This document shows positions 21,024-30,351 of a stretch of DNA of 56,623 bases, in pieces (within the stretch, counting starts at the first letter, position 1; each line of letters starts with the position of its first letter). The notes beneath the pieces are model-generated. The model saw only the letters and a program-made list of their open reading frames with translations, was not told the origin of the DNA and made no database searches. The DNA comes from a virus. The stretch spans positions 1-56,623 of the IMG/VR virus record IMGVR_UViG_3300009320_000019; one strand, written 5' to 3'. The translations under genes and the position numbers were made by a program.

Positions 21024-23157
21024 TTTAGTAGATGTATACCCAGGAGATATAATAACTTCTGCAAGAGCAAATGAAATAACTGATAGATTACAACAAGGAA
21101 CAGGTTGTATTACTACTTGTAATATGGCATTTTGTAGTACAGAGCCTATTTGGTTTTGTGAATCAAATGTGTATTTTACAGCTTCATCAGCGGGTGGAGA
21201 TGCAAATATATGTTTTCGTAATACAGGCCTAGGCGATATGAATTTATGTGTTGGTGGCGAAGTAATTGCTACAACATCATGTTTAGGAGATATTGAAGTA
21301 TCTGAAAGGGAATCTATTTTATTTACAGATAATAAACCCAGACTTTATGTTAATTCTGAAACGGCAGATTGCCTTAATTTATTAAATAGTGGAACTGGTG
21401 ATTTTTCTTTATGTGTTTGTGGGGATATTTCTACTACTGGATGTTTTAAGGGAGATACTTGGACAACTTCTGGAGGTGAATGTTTAGTTCAAGCAGGGAA
21501 TGGTATTTTAATTGATTGTGAAAATGATTATTTTTACGTTTGTGATTGTTTCTGGGATAGGTCTAGTTCGCCACCTTATCAAATTTATCCACAAAGTGGA
21601 TATTGTATGTGTGCTTCAAAGATATATGGAACTAATTGTTTGGATTCCCCAACTATTTGTGCTTCTGGGGCAAGTGGATTAGTTTGTGCAGGTTTAGATA
21701 TATGTGCAGCACATTGTGTAGTTGGAGATGAAATTCATGGAACTACATCTTATACTTTGGCAGGGGATACTATTACTTCTTGGACAGATGTAGAAGGATG
21801 TTGGGAAAGTGGTCTAGAAGGATGGGTTTGCCCATGTAGTAATTGTAATGCTTGTAGTGATAAATTTGTTGGAGGTTCTTGTGTATATGGCCCTCTTGTT
21901 TGCGCACAAAGAGCTTTTGTAGGAAATAATAATGCTAATGACCAACTAAGATTATATTATGATTCTAGTAATTATAGTTGTTTATTTACTAATGCCGGGG
22001 GGAGTTTGTTTATTATGCCAAGTTCTGGACAAATTTGTATGTGTGGTTCAAGTTTAAATCACGGAATTAAAATTGAAGATGATAGTGCAACAAATTCAAG
22101 AACATTAATTAAAGGAGATTGTATAACATTTACTTTAGATGGGGCCACTAATGCTTGTATTTTAAATAGTGGATTAACTAAAGGAACAGTTGTTTGTGGA
22201 ACTACTTGTGTTCGGGCCCCGATTACTTGTGGAACTACTTGTGTACGTGGGGGGGTTGTTTGTGGCAACACTTGTGTAGATTCTCCTTCAATTACATTAA
22301 ATACAGTAAATCGTACTTCTTGGCCAGAAGGATTATGGACAAATGATGTAGACCCTTGGATAACTCCATGTAGTTCTTGTTCACCGAGATCAACTTATAG
22401 TTGTGCCACTACTTGTGTGCAAAGTCCAATTGTTTGTGGAACTACCTGCGTAAATACTGCTTGTGTAAAAAGCCCCTCTATTTGTGGAACAATTGTAAGG
22501 GCAGATGCATTCTCTTATGGAAGTTATGATTCTGGTTGTGTAAAAAAATCAGCTTGTGGTATATGCTCTTGTTGGGCAGCAGGAGGGGATGCGTATGCTT
22601 GGCATAATGGTTTATGTTTAATAGAAGGAAGTAATATAACTTTAACAGTTGATTCAAATAATGTAACAATTGCTGGAAGTGCAGCAGGAAATTGGGAGGA
22701 TACCACAGACCCTTATATTTGTCCATGTAATTCATGTAGTCTTTGTGGAACTTGTCATGTGGTTGATTGTCCTAGTGGAACTCCCGCAGGAGATGGTATG
22801 TTCATCAAATTATGTAATGATGATCCGCTTAATGCTGGATGTGTGATGAGATATAATTCTAATAATTTAGAATATGCTTCCAATTCAAATGAAACAAATG
22901 CAAAGGGATTTTTAGTATTGGGTACAGTTAATATAGGTAGTTCCAATCAATGTTGTGCATATTTAACTAATGGAATTTTTAGATGCACAGGGTGGAATTG
23001 GGCAGGGGGAGGATTATTATATTTATCTTCTGGAAATGGACAAATGACACAAACTCGTCCAAGTGGTTCTGGATGTATTGTAAGAATTTTAGGATATGCA
23101 TTAAATGGAGATTCTATTTATTTTGACCCAGATAAAACTTATATAGAGGTAAATTAA
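21016..23157 (+). CDS. cysteine-rich tail fibre or virion appendage protein
   Basis: This 713-residue protein has fibre-like composition: Gly/Thr/Ser/Asn-rich, low charge, repeated short strands. By my count it holds about 65 Cys (9%). Units such as VCGTTCVRAPITCGTTCVRG recur, as does a D-P-W/Y-I-x-P motif followed by a Cys-rich block (TDPYICPCNSCSLCGTC near 590, VDPWITPCSSCS near 420, WVCPCSNCNAC near 270). A NGLCLIEGSNITLTVDSNN segment resembles ordinary phage fibre domains with Cys swapped in. A disulfide-stabilised extracellular fibre is likely. The start follows AAAGGAGGGAAAA. Confidence 0.7.
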   Translation: MTDLVDVYPGDIITSARANEITDRLQQGTGCITTCNMAFCSTEPIWFCESNVYFTASSAGGDANICFRNTGLGDMNLCVGGEVIATTSCLGDIEVSERESILFTDNKPRLYVNSETADCLNLLNSGTGDFSLCVCGDISTTGCFKGDTWTTSGGECLVQAGNGILIDCENDYFYVCDCFWDRSSSPPYQIYPQSGYCMCASKIYGTNCLDSPTICASGASGLVCAGLDICAAHCVVGDEIHGTTSYTLAGDTITSWTDVEGCWESGLEGWVCPCSNCNACSDKFVGGSCVYGPLVCAQRAFVGNNNANDQLRLYYDSSNYSCLFTNAGGSLFIMPSSGQICMCGSSLNHGIKIEDDSATNSRTLIKGDCITFTLDGATNACILNSGLTKGTVVCGTTCVRAPITCGTTCVRGGVVCGNTCVDSPSITLNTVNRTSWPEGLWTNDVDPWITPCSSCSPRSTYSCATTCVQSPIVCGTTCVNTACVKSPSICGTIVRADAFSYGSYDSGCVKKSACGICSCWAAGGDAYAWHNGLCLIEGSNITLTVDSNNVTIAGSAAGNWEDTTDPYICPCNSCSLCGTCHVVDCPSGTPAGDGMFIKLCNDDPLNAGCVMRYNSNNLEYASNSNETNAKGFLVLGTVNIGSSNQCCAYLTNGIFRCTGWNWAGGGLLYLSSGNGQMTQTRPSGSGCIVRILGYALNGDSIYFDPDKTYIEVN

Positions 23158-24977
23158 TGGCAGAACCTAAATGGTGCATTAATAGTATGGATGATTCTAC
23201 GTCTAGGGTTCAAGGAATTTTTTGTGATAGTATTGATAAAATAAATAGTCAATCTTCTGCCGAAATTTTTGCGGATACTTGTGCCGTTTCCGATGTCACT
23301 TATAATTCTGCAACTGTGGGAGTTAGAAATATTTCTGGAACCATAGATCAGAAAGGAGTACTTTTTGCTAATTATCCTGATGCCCCTGGATTGGGAAGTT
23401 GTATTTGTCATTGTTATAGTGATACTTCAAATATTTCTGACCAATCGTGGAATGTAGAGGGATTAATTTCTTCCCATCATTATAATGTAAGGGCGTATGC
23501 TTGTAGAAATGCGGAAGATATAGATTATGGAAACACTTTAGGTTTTATTACTTCGTATCAATCTTTATCTGTGAATACATGTGAACCAACAAATAAATGT
23601 TATACGTGTTTTAGTAGTGGGGGTCATAGCATATCAGGAGTAATAGATCAAAAAGGGTTTTGTATAGCTCTATATCCAAATGATCCCAATGTAAATCCCA
23701 TGGCATCAGTTTATATAAACACTTCTAGTACAGCTTCTTTCACATTGGGAATTGATGGCCTTGTACCAGATAATTGTTATAATATTAGGGCATACGTTTG
23801 TAAATCCGGTGTGGAGAAGGCGTTTGGAGAATTAAAATATGTGGACCTTCCATGTATAACTGCAGAAACTTATACTCCTTCTGGGATTACAGCTACAGAT
23901 GCTACTATCGGTGTAGAAGATATAACCACTGAAGGTGGAACAATAGATAAAAAAGGTGTACTTATTGCTAATTATCCTACAACCCCTGAGATAGGAAATT
24001 GTATAGTACATTGTTATGAAGATACCGCAGCGACTGTCGACAAAACTTGGTGTGCAACTAGTTTAACTCCTAATGTTCATTATAATGTAAGGGCGTATGC
24101 TTGTGATTCTGGGCAAGATTTTGATTATGGGAGTACTTTAGATTTTACTACCTTGTCTACAGGATCCGGTACTTGGAGTGCGGGGGGGACATTACATGCT
24201 AGTAGGTCAGGATTAGGGGGGGCAGGAACAACTCCCTTATCCTTTGGAGGGGAGAATGGCAATCCCCTTTCTTCAACTGAATGTTATAGATGGACTACAC
24301 ATGCTTGGGGTACAAGAGGTAATTTAAATGTTGCAAGATATATGATGGGGGGTTCTGGAGTTACTTCAGAATATTTATCTTTTGGGGGATATAATGGGAG
24401 TAGTAATTTTGCTACAACAGAAAAAACATCAAATGCAGGAACTACATGGAGTACTAGAGATAATTTAAATACTGCAAGACGTTTATTAGGTGGGGCAGGG
24501 AATACTTCTAGTACCCTTGCTGTTGGAGGATATAATGGATCATATTTATCTTCAACAGAAGAGTTTCATGGAAGTAGTTGGAGTACTGGCGGTAGTCTAA
24601 ATATAGCAAAATTAGGTTTAGAAGTGATGGGCAATGCAGGGGCAGCTATTGCTACTGGGGGCAGATATACTTCTAGTTATTCAAATACCACAGAAAAGTA
24701 TAATGGATCTAATTGGAGTTCGGTGGCAAATTTAAATACTGCAAGAGCATATCTTGCTGGGCATAGTTTAGGAAGTAATTGTTATTTAGTTTTTGGAGGA
24801 TATAATGGAAGTGTTCTTGCCAATACTGAAGAATATAATTGTGTATCTGATGTATGGGGAACACAAGGAGGTTTATTAACCGTAAGGCAGAAAGTAGGGG
24901 GTGCAAAATGTTTAGCTTTTGGGGGGAGCGGCTCCACTGGATTACCTTTAAGTAGCACCGAAGAATATATTCCTTAG
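23157..24977 (+). CDS. receptor-binding fibre: Cys-rich beta domains plus kelch propeller
   Basis: The 606-residue protein has three N-terminal Ig/FN3-like domains (residues about 30-330), each ending with a V/I-R-A-Y-x-C motif such as HYNVRAYACRN. Residues 335-606 hold six repeats of about 45 residues starting W-x-x-x-x-x-L and containing A-R, GG, GGYNGS and STEE (for example WSTRDNLNTARRLLGGAGN), a kelch-type six-bladed propeller. Kelch propellers bind proteins or glycans, so this is a candidate receptor-binding subunit. It overlaps the preceding fibre gene. Confidence 0.75.
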   Translation: MAEPKWCINSMDDSTSRVQGIFCDSIDKINSQSSAEIFADTCAVSDVTYNSATVGVRNISGTIDQKGVLFANYPDAPGLGSCICHCYSDTSNISDQSWNVEGLISSHHYNVRAYACRNAEDIDYGNTLGFITSYQSLSVNTCEPTNKCYTCFSSGGHSISGVIDQKGFCIALYPNDPNVNPMASVYINTSSTASFTLGIDGLVPDNCYNIRAYVCKSGVEKAFGELKYVDLPCITAETYTPSGITATDATIGVEDITTEGGTIDKKGVLIANYPTTPEIGNCIVHCYEDTAATVDKTWCATSLTPNVHYNVRAYACDSGQDFDYGSTLDFTTLSTGSGTWSAGGTLHASRSGLGGAGTTPLSFGGENGNPLSSTECYRWTTHAWGTRGNLNVARYMMGGSGVTSEYLSFGGYNGSSNFATTEKTSNAGTTWSTRDNLNTARRLLGGAGNTSSTLAVGGYNGSYLSSTEEFHGSSWSTGGSLNIAKLGLEVMGNAGAAIATGGRYTSSYSNTTEKYNGSNWSSVANLNTARAYLAGHSLGSNCYLVFGGYNGSVLANTEEYNCVSDVWGTQGGLLTVRQKVGGAKCLAFGGSGSTGLPLSSTEEYIP

Positions 24978-24986
24978 GAGGAAAAA

Positions 24987-25691
24987 ATGAAAAAGTATCA
25001 AAAAGAATTAAAAAAATATAATGAAAAATTAACTAAAGATTTGGAAAAGATTCAAATAGTTTCTGATAAAGATTTAAAATTATTAGACAGAAATATGAGT
25101 GTAATTAAACATAGTATGAGGTATGCTCAAATATTTAGGACTGATACTGAGGCGAGAGTAAGTATACTTAATGATAGTAGGCACCCTACTCCAGATTCTA
25201 AATATTGGCAAAGTATAAGAGAAATGAAGGTTCATGCAGACCAATTGTTTTATCTTAATTTTGATTATAAAGAAAAAATTATAGATCTGGATGAATTAAT
25301 GAGTAAACTTAAAAAAAATAAATATAACAATAAATTTGATAAACTTCGTGACGAAAATAAACTTGAACGAATAAATTATGAATTAATTCAGATGTCTTTG
25401 ACTGCAAAAGATAGAATAAGAGAGATTGATATGTGGTCAACAATTATAAAAGAACTTAAACCAAATATGGAATATAGTAATCAAGATGTGAATGAACATC
25501 AATTGTTTAGTTATTTACAAAAATTTAGTAAATTATTAGTACATGCTACAGATGAAGAAAGAAAGGACTTGGGGGGGTTATTATATACTACTTTAAAAAC
25601 TATAGAAGAAAGAGGATTAAAAAATAAATTTTTAAAGGGATTAGATAAAAAAACTTTAAGTTTTTTAGAACAGAATAAATTATTAAAATAA
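24987..25691 (+). CDS. helical coiled-coil protein, 234 residues
   Basis: It begins MKKYQKELKKYNEKLTKDLE and is almost entirely helical, with several heptad stretches and many Lys, Glu and Leu residues. A GAGGAAAAA ribosome site precedes it. It lies between two fibre genes and may be a structural spacer or assembly factor. No family is recognised. A perfect hairpin follows the stop. Confidence 0.6.
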   Translation: MKKYQKELKKYNEKLTKDLEKIQIVSDKDLKLLDRNMSVIKHSMRYAQIFRTDTEARVSILNDSRHPTPDSKYWQSIREMKVHADQLFYLNFDYKEKIIDLDELMSKLKKNKYNNKFDKLRDENKLERINYELIQMSLTAKDRIREIDMWSTIIKELKPNMEYSNQDVNEHQLFSYLQKFSKLLVHATDEERKDLGGLLYTTLKTIEERGLKNKFLKGLDKKTLSFLEQNKLLK

Positions 25692-25694
25692 AAA

Positions 25695-25726
25695 TTCATA
25701 CTTGCCTGTCTGTTTGAAAGTATGAA
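25695..25726 (+). other. hairpin between fibre genes
   Basis: TTCATACTT and AAGTATGAA form a perfect 9-bp stem with a 14-base loop, 16 bases before the next ATG. It may be an RNA processing or translation-control element. It lacks a T-run and so is not a clear terminator. Confidence 0.5.
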
Positions 25727-25741
25727 CTAAGGTAGATTACA

Positions 25742-27109
25742 ATGGGAAGATACGATACTGACAGGTATGACTATGGAAAGTATGATCACTATAATCAGCA
25801 GTATTTAGATTCTATTAGCTATCTTAAAAAAATAGTACAAAAAACCATTACTTCTTTCTCTAGTTTAATAGACGAATATCAAAGAGGGATAAGATCTTTT
25901 TCTTATCTTAAAAGTATAGAACAAAATACATTAACTTCTATTAGTTACCTTAAAAAAGTAGAACAAGAAACAATAACTTCATTTAGTTCCATATTAGAAG
26001 CAGAACAACAAACAATAACAAGCATAAGTTATCTTAAAAAAGAAGTTTCTCCTATTTTGACTTCATATTCTAGAATTGTTAAAAGAGAACAAATAACAAG
26101 TAATGAATATATTCTAAAAACCCACGACCCAGATATACAGGGATCACATGCAGCAATTATTAAAGAAGAAACCAAAACAAATACTTCTTTTTCAGTATTA
26201 TGGAAAGAACATTCAAATGATTTAACATCTATTAGTTACCTTAAGAAAATAAAAGTAGATTTAAAATTAACATCTAGGTCTCATCTTGGGATAAGAAAAA
26301 CTATATATGGGCATGCTTATCTTAAGAAAATAGATTTACAAAAGACAATAAATTCTATTAATTACATCCAAGAATCAGAAACAAACACAATTGCTAGTTT
26401 ATCTTATTTAAAAAGAATTTTCCAAGAATCTTTAACTACTAAAGAATATCTTAAAAAGATAGACTTACAAAAAACTATAACTTCTATAAGTTATACAAAA
26501 GAGGCAGAATCCAATACTATTACAAGTATCTCTTATTTAAAGAAAGTTCAAGATACAACAATAGATACAATTGCTTATTTAAAAGAAGAAGAAGAAAAAT
26601 TATTAACTAGTATTTCTTATTTCAAAAAAGTAGTAGAGATGGATTATCCAACTTCTATTGATTATCTTAAAAAAGTAGAACAAGAAACAATAACTTCTTT
26701 AAATTATTTAACAAATGAATGGAAAAGAAGAATTAGGGCATTTTCTTATATTAGAAGAATAGGATCCCCTACACTTAATTCCATTGAATATATTTTAAAA
26801 TCATACACTCAAACTATTGGGTCAATTTCTTATATAAAGGAAGAGGAAGAAGATACAATAAAATCTATTTATTATCTGAAGAAGGTAGAAACAAGTAATA
26901 TAAATACGATAAATTATATTAGAGAAGAAGAGACAGATACTATCACAACAGTATCTTATCTAACTGAGCCTGCAGAAGGTTCAGCCGCACCAACATGGTC
27001 AAATGCTGATGTGATTAGACCTACTTCAATAGATTTAAAAAATATTGTGCCTATACTTTCAAAATCAAAAGAAGTTGCACCAAAATTCACAAGAGGGAGG
27101 TTAACATAG
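25742..27109 (+). CDS. repetitive fibre shaft with about 28 copies of a 14-residue unit
   Basis: After a Tyr/Asp-rich N-terminus (MGRYDTDRYDYGKYDHYNQQ), the 455-residue protein is built from a 14-residue unit of the form TSISYLKKVEQETI, repeated about 28 times between residues 23 and 415 with drift. Each unit has alternating Ser/Ile/Tyr/Leu (strand) followed by charged residues (turn or second strand). A beta-solenoid or triple beta-spiral shaft would fit. A Pro/Ala-containing tail (PAEGSAAPTWSNADVIRPTS) may attach to the connector. I recognise no known family. Confidence 0.7.
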   Translation: MGRYDTDRYDYGKYDHYNQQYLDSISYLKKIVQKTITSFSSLIDEYQRGIRSFSYLKSIEQNTLTSISYLKKVEQETITSFSSILEAEQQTITSISYLKKEVSPILTSYSRIVKREQITSNEYILKTHDPDIQGSHAAIIKEETKTNTSFSVLWKEHSNDLTSISYLKKIKVDLKLTSRSHLGIRKTIYGHAYLKKIDLQKTINSINYIQESETNTIASLSYLKRIFQESLTTKEYLKKIDLQKTITSISYTKEAESNTITSISYLKKVQDTTIDTIAYLKEEEEKLLTSISYFKKVVEMDYPTSIDYLKKVEQETITSLNYLTNEWKRRIRAFSYIRRIGSPTLNSIEYILKSYTQTIGSISYIKEEEEDTIKSIYYLKKVETSNINTINYIREEETDTITTVSYLTEPAEGSAAPTWSNADVIRPTSIDLKNIVPILSKSKEVAPKFTRGRLT

Positions 27110-27112
27110 AAA

Positions 27113-27991
27113 ATGGGAATTTTATTAGAATGGCAAGCGATTAGTACAAGCGAATCTGATTATGATCAAGTAGCAGTTTATAGAGCAACAAGTGAGGATG
27201 GAACTTATGTTCATTTAGTTACTCAAGATATTAGTGATACTACTTATTATGATGCAGATGGAACTAGTTCTAGTTGGTATAAATTAAAATGGTATGATTC
27301 AACCGAAGCAGTATTAAGTGAATTTTCTGAAGCTTTAAAAGGCGGCGAATTTTATGGATATTGTTCTGTTGAAGATGTTAGAGATATTAGTAGTATCTCG
27401 AGTAGTCAACTAAACGACACAGAAGTTGCTAAATTAATTATATTTGCAAGCAATCAAATGAATGCTGAAATGCAGATATATCACGAAGACGAAGCAATAG
27501 GGTATATTGATTCAACTAAAGAAAATACAATAGATGGTTCAAATACAACTTTTTATACAAAACATTATCCAATTGGAGATTTAAACAATGATTATAACAT
27601 AGATGAAAATGATATAGAAGTTTATCAAATCGATTCGGATTCTGTAAGAACGCAATTAACTGTTAGTTCAGTTACTGCAAGTACTGGTAAATTTGTATTA
27701 AGTTCAGCGCCAAATAATGTAGAACTTGAAATTACTTATAAAAAAGCACAATTAAATTTAGATAGGCCATCTTTACATCCATTAGTAAAAACAGCATGTG
27801 CTTTATTAGCAAGTGCGTGGGGATTTGGAAAATTAAATATTGGAAAAGCACCTAGATTTAAGATGGGGAATCAAACTATTTATAGGGATACTCAGGCACA
27901 TAGAGAAATGCTTAAAAGATATAATGAAATCTTAATGGGTATAAATGATAGACAATCTACAGATATGGTAGAAAATTTGGGGAGTTTTTAG
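27113..27991 (+). CDS. head-tail connector (adaptor) with N-terminal Ig-like domain
   Basis: The 292-residue protein begins with a FN3/Ig-like strand domain (LLEWQAISTSESDYDQVAVY). After CSVEDVRDISSISSSQLNDT comes a helical adaptor-like domain (EVAKLIIFASNQMNAEMQIY), followed by a strand insert and a C-terminal helical part ending MGINDRQSTDM. This pattern fits gp6/gp15-type connectors that bind below the portal. Position next to the head-closure gene supports this. The exact family is inferred. Confidence 0.6.
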   Translation: MGILLEWQAISTSESDYDQVAVYRATSEDGTYVHLVTQDISDTTYYDADGTSSSWYKLKWYDSTEAVLSEFSEALKGGEFYGYCSVEDVRDISSISSSQLNDTEVAKLIIFASNQMNAEMQIYHEDEAIGYIDSTKENTIDGSNTTFYTKHYPIGDLNNDYNIDENDIEVYQIDSDSVRTQLTVSSVTASTGKFVLSSAPNNVELEITYKKAQLNLDRPSLHPLVKTACALLASAWGFGKLNIGKAPRFKMGNQTIYRDTQAHREMLKRYNEILMGINDRQSTDMVENLGSF

Positions 27992-28363
27992 ATGTCAAAT
28001 ACAATAGTAGACGCACCAGAAATGCAGGATGAAATAATTGACGAATTTGGTTACTCAATTACTTTAAGAACAGTATCTAAAGCTTTTAGTGCTGATGATG
28101 AGTATGGCGAAGCAACTGAAACCTTAACAGATTATTCCACTACTGCGATGGTTCAAACTTTGACTGAAGAAGATGATGAAGTAAAAGAAGGAATATTTGA
28201 AAAAGGAACTACAGTATTCTTTTTTAAATCATCAGACTCAGCAAAAATTGTTCGTGGTTCAAGGATTAATTATCTAAATGAATGGTATGAAATTTCAAGT
28301 GTTACTAAAAGTACTGTATCTGGCGCAGAGCATAGATTAAGTGCGTATGTCAAAAAGATATGA
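27992..28363 (+). CDS. head closure or stopper protein
   Basis: The 123-residue protein has the beta-barrel pattern of gp16/HK97-gp7-like stoppers: FGYSITLRTVSKAF, a TTAMVQTLTEEDDEVKEGIF strand, then VRGSRINYLNEWYEISSVTK. It abuts the adaptor gene without a gap and precedes the tail-completion proteins. Assignment is by pattern and synteny. Confidence 0.65.
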   Translation: MSNTIVDAPEMQDEIIDEFGYSITLRTVSKAFSADDEYGEATETLTDYSTTAMVQTLTEEDDEVKEGIFEKGTTVFFFKSSDSAKIVRGSRINYLNEWYEISSVTKSTVSGAEHRLSAYVKKI

Positions 28364-28368
28364 TAATC

Positions 28369-28383
28369 TTATAAATACGAAAA
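28369..28383 (+). promoter_or_regulatory. late-type promoter before tail genes
   Basis: This is an exact copy of TTATAAATACGAAAA. Transcription would begin near 28400 and give a leader of about 60 bases with two hairpins. Confidence 0.65.
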
Positions 28384-28396
28384 AATAAAATAAACA

Positions 28397-28438
28397 TATA
28401 GGCTGGTAGTCTATAAATACAATTGGAGTCGTCTCCAA
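28397..28438 (+). promoter_or_regulatory. structured leader of tail operon
   Basis: TATAG/CTATA (28397-28415) and TTGGAG/CTCCAA (28423-28438, loop TCGT) form two successive hairpins between promoter and start codon. They may tune translation or mRNA stability. CTATAAATA at 28411 could also be a second TATA box. Confidence 0.4.
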
Positions 28439-28459
28439 GAAACGTTCCTTGTAGGAAAA

Positions 28460-28921
28460 ATGGCACAACCAACAACAATCAATAAAGCTACAGCTACAAC
28501 TGATGCATTTAAATATTTCTATTGGGTAGTTTCTGCTATAGAAGACCCTTATTCTGGTACTAGAACCAAATGGTGGTATTCTACTTGGCCAGAAGAAAAA
28601 CTTGATTCAAAAAGTGATTATCCTATTGGGATAATAAGTTCACCATCATTAATTTGGGAAAAATCTACTTTTAGGAAAAAGAAATTAAAAGGAACAATTT
28701 CTTTTGAAATTTATTCAACTAAATCAAGCGAAGCAGACGATCTTACTCAAAAGATAAAAAATGCAATGGCAGACAATAGAAGTTCTGCTTATGCGGTTAA
28801 CATAAGAAATATAAAATTAGACAGCACAAATGTTGATATGGCAGTTCAACATGGAAAAATAAGGTTACATCCAAGGTCGGTAGACTTTAGTTTTGAAATA
28901 GTAGTAACAGGTGATTTATAA
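28460..28921 (+). CDS. tail completion (terminator) protein
   Basis: This 153-residue protein fits the tail-terminator fold: a helix (IKNAMADNRSSAYAVNIRNI) packed between strands, beginning INKATATTDAFKYFYWVVSA and ending VDFSFEIVVTGDL. Such proteins cap the tail tube for joining to the head. It lies between neck and tail-tube genes. Assignment is by pattern and order. Confidence 0.5.
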   Translation: MAQPTTINKATATTDAFKYFYWVVSAIEDPYSGTRTKWWYSTWPEEKLDSKSDYPIGIISSPSLIWEKSTFRKKKLKGTISFEIYSTKSSEADDLTQKIKNAMADNRSSAYAVNIRNIKLDSTNVDMAVQHGKIRLHPRSVDFSFEIVVTGDL

Positions 28922-29406
28922 TGGCAGAATATATATATGTATATGGGCTTAGAGATTTAAAAAGAATAGTTATAAAATTACCAGAAGGATTGAAGTTAGC
29001 ATGTACCAAAGATAGATTAAGATTTTGTGAGAAAGTTAAAAAGGGTGCAATTCATAGATTAAATTCCCAAGGGCATGTTTTTACAACAAATTTAAAAAAT
29101 AGTATATTTATTGAAAGAGTAAGTATGATTTCCCATAAAATTATGATGGGTGCGCCTTGGGCTCCTTTTATTGAGGGGAAAAAAGTAAAACCTCATTTAG
29201 TTTTTCCAGATTATAGTGTAGGTGGGGAATTAGGTGCAGATACAGGACTTAAATTTAGAGATTGGTTAAGTAACAAAGGGTTAGATCCAACCAGGCCTGT
29301 AAGAGTAGGGACAAAAACATATCCTGGATTTTTCTTTCCTGCTTATAAAAAAGAATATAAAAAATTCAAACCCCTTGAAAAATTTAACTTTATAAATATA
29401 AGATAA
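28921..29406 (+). CDS. HK97 gp10-like neck/tail protein
   Basis: The pattern FCEKVKKGAIHRLNSQGHVF, followed by NLKNSIFIE and GAPWAPFIEGKK, matches HK97 gp10-type proteins, with a long helix then the PYAxxxExGT-like turn. The protein is 161 residues long and basic. It overlaps the upstream gene by one base. The role is at the head-tail interface. Confidence 0.6.
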   Translation: MAEYIYVYGLRDLKRIVIKLPEGLKLACTKDRLRFCEKVKKGAIHRLNSQGHVFTTNLKNSIFIERVSMISHKIMMGAPWAPFIEGKKVKPHLVFPDYSVGGELGADTGLKFRDWLSNKGLDPTRPVRVGTKTYPGFFFPAYKKEYKKFKPLEKFNFINIR

Positions 29407-29423
29407 ATTAGGAGGTATAAAAA

Positions 29424-30035
29424 ATGACTGATTTACCAGAAGAATGGACAGAAGTTGCGTTAGTAGGAATTACTAGACGAGCAGCATCTGCCGAAGACGA
29501 AGTACAATTCGCCTCATTAACAGATTCAATAGAAATCGATTGGGGCGCAAAAGAAATAGAACAGACAGCATTGATAAATGGTGGAAGAGTAACAACTTAT
29601 AAACCAGAGGAACCTTCAGAAATTAAATTAACACTTATTCCAGTAGGAACAATTTCTGAGGATGCATCTAGTAGCCCAACAGGACTTTATGATTGGTTCA
29701 TGGGGGGAACAACTGTTAGTGCAGATACCACTTCTACAATAAATAGTAGAACAAGACATAATTTTAGAGTTACAGTATTATGGTGTACAACTTTACCAAG
29801 TACAGCAAGCGGAGCAACAGCAGATGCTACTAGCGCATTAAGATTGTCTTTTTGGGATTGTAAGTTAACTAAAGTAACTGCAAATTTTTCAGATGATTTA
29901 CTAAAATGTGAAGCAACATTTAAATGTGTGCCTTACAATAAAAGTGCATCTGGATTGATAAAAGCAGACGAAGCAAATAATTCAGCTTTAGCAGCTTTAG
30001 GAGATTATACAGATAGTAGTAACACACCATCTTAA
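29424..30035 (+). CDS. major tail tube protein
   Basis: The 203-residue protein follows a strong AGGAGGTATAAAA, expected for an abundant product. It is strand-rich, low in Lys, with SLTDSIEIDWGAKEIEQTAL and INGGRVTTYKPEEPSEIKLT. This resembles tube proteins of siphoviruses. It lies just upstream of the chaperone pair and tape measure, the usual tube position. Homology is not verified. Confidence 0.7.
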   Translation: MTDLPEEWTEVALVGITRRAASAEDEVQFASLTDSIEIDWGAKEIEQTALINGGRVTTYKPEEPSEIKLTLIPVGTISEDASSSPTGLYDWFMGGTTVSADTTSTINSRTRHNFRVTVLWCTTLPSTASGATADATSALRLSFWDCKLTKVTANFSDDLLKCEATFKCVPYNKSASGLIKADEANNSALAALGDYTDSSNTPS

Positions 30036-30045
30036 AGAGGTTAAA

Positions 30046-30351
30046 ATGGAAGGAATAGAAAAAATCAAAGAGAAAGTATACAAGCATCCAGAATCGTCAA
30101 CTGTTCACATAGCGCGAGTTCCAAATAAAACTAAAGATGTTTTTATTAAATTCGCAAATGAAGAATACGTGGGCGATTATGGTATGGCTTTAAAATATTT
30201 AGTAGATAATGTTTTAATAATTCCAGATAAATTTGAAGGAATATTAAAAGTTATGTATGAATTAGAACAAAGAGTTGAAAAATTAGAAAATAAAAAAACC
30301 AAATCTAATAAAAGAAAAAGATTAGATGGTTCAGGAGGAAAAGAAAAATGA
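30046..30351 (+). CDS. small basic protein with C-terminal coiled coil
   Basis: This 101-residue protein has a TVHIARVPNKTKDVFIKFAN segment and then EEYVGDYGMALKYLVDNVLI. That pattern is common in small archaeal and viral proteins that resemble ribbon-helix-helix or similar folds. The tail ELEQRVEKLENKKTKSNK is a coiled coil with a basic end. It may regulate tail genes or be an assembly factor; this is uncertain. Confidence 0.5.
   Translation: MEGIEKIKEKVYKHPESSTVHIARVPNKTKDVFIKFANEEYVGDYGMALKYLVDNVLIIPDKFEGILKVMYELEQRVEKLENKKTKSNKRKRLDGSGGKEK

Noticed and set aside
21016-23157. High Cys content as a sign of an altered genetic code
   Set aside because: TGT and TGC also encode the zinc-binding cysteines of the MCM, Cas4-like and zinc-ribbon proteins here, and other proteins in the same operon have normal Cys content. 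Reassignment would not be limited to fibres.
25742-27109. Short-period repeats as a CRISPR array
   Set aside because: The 42-bp period lies wholly within an open frame, the units drift, and no spacer-like unique sequence lies between identical repeats.
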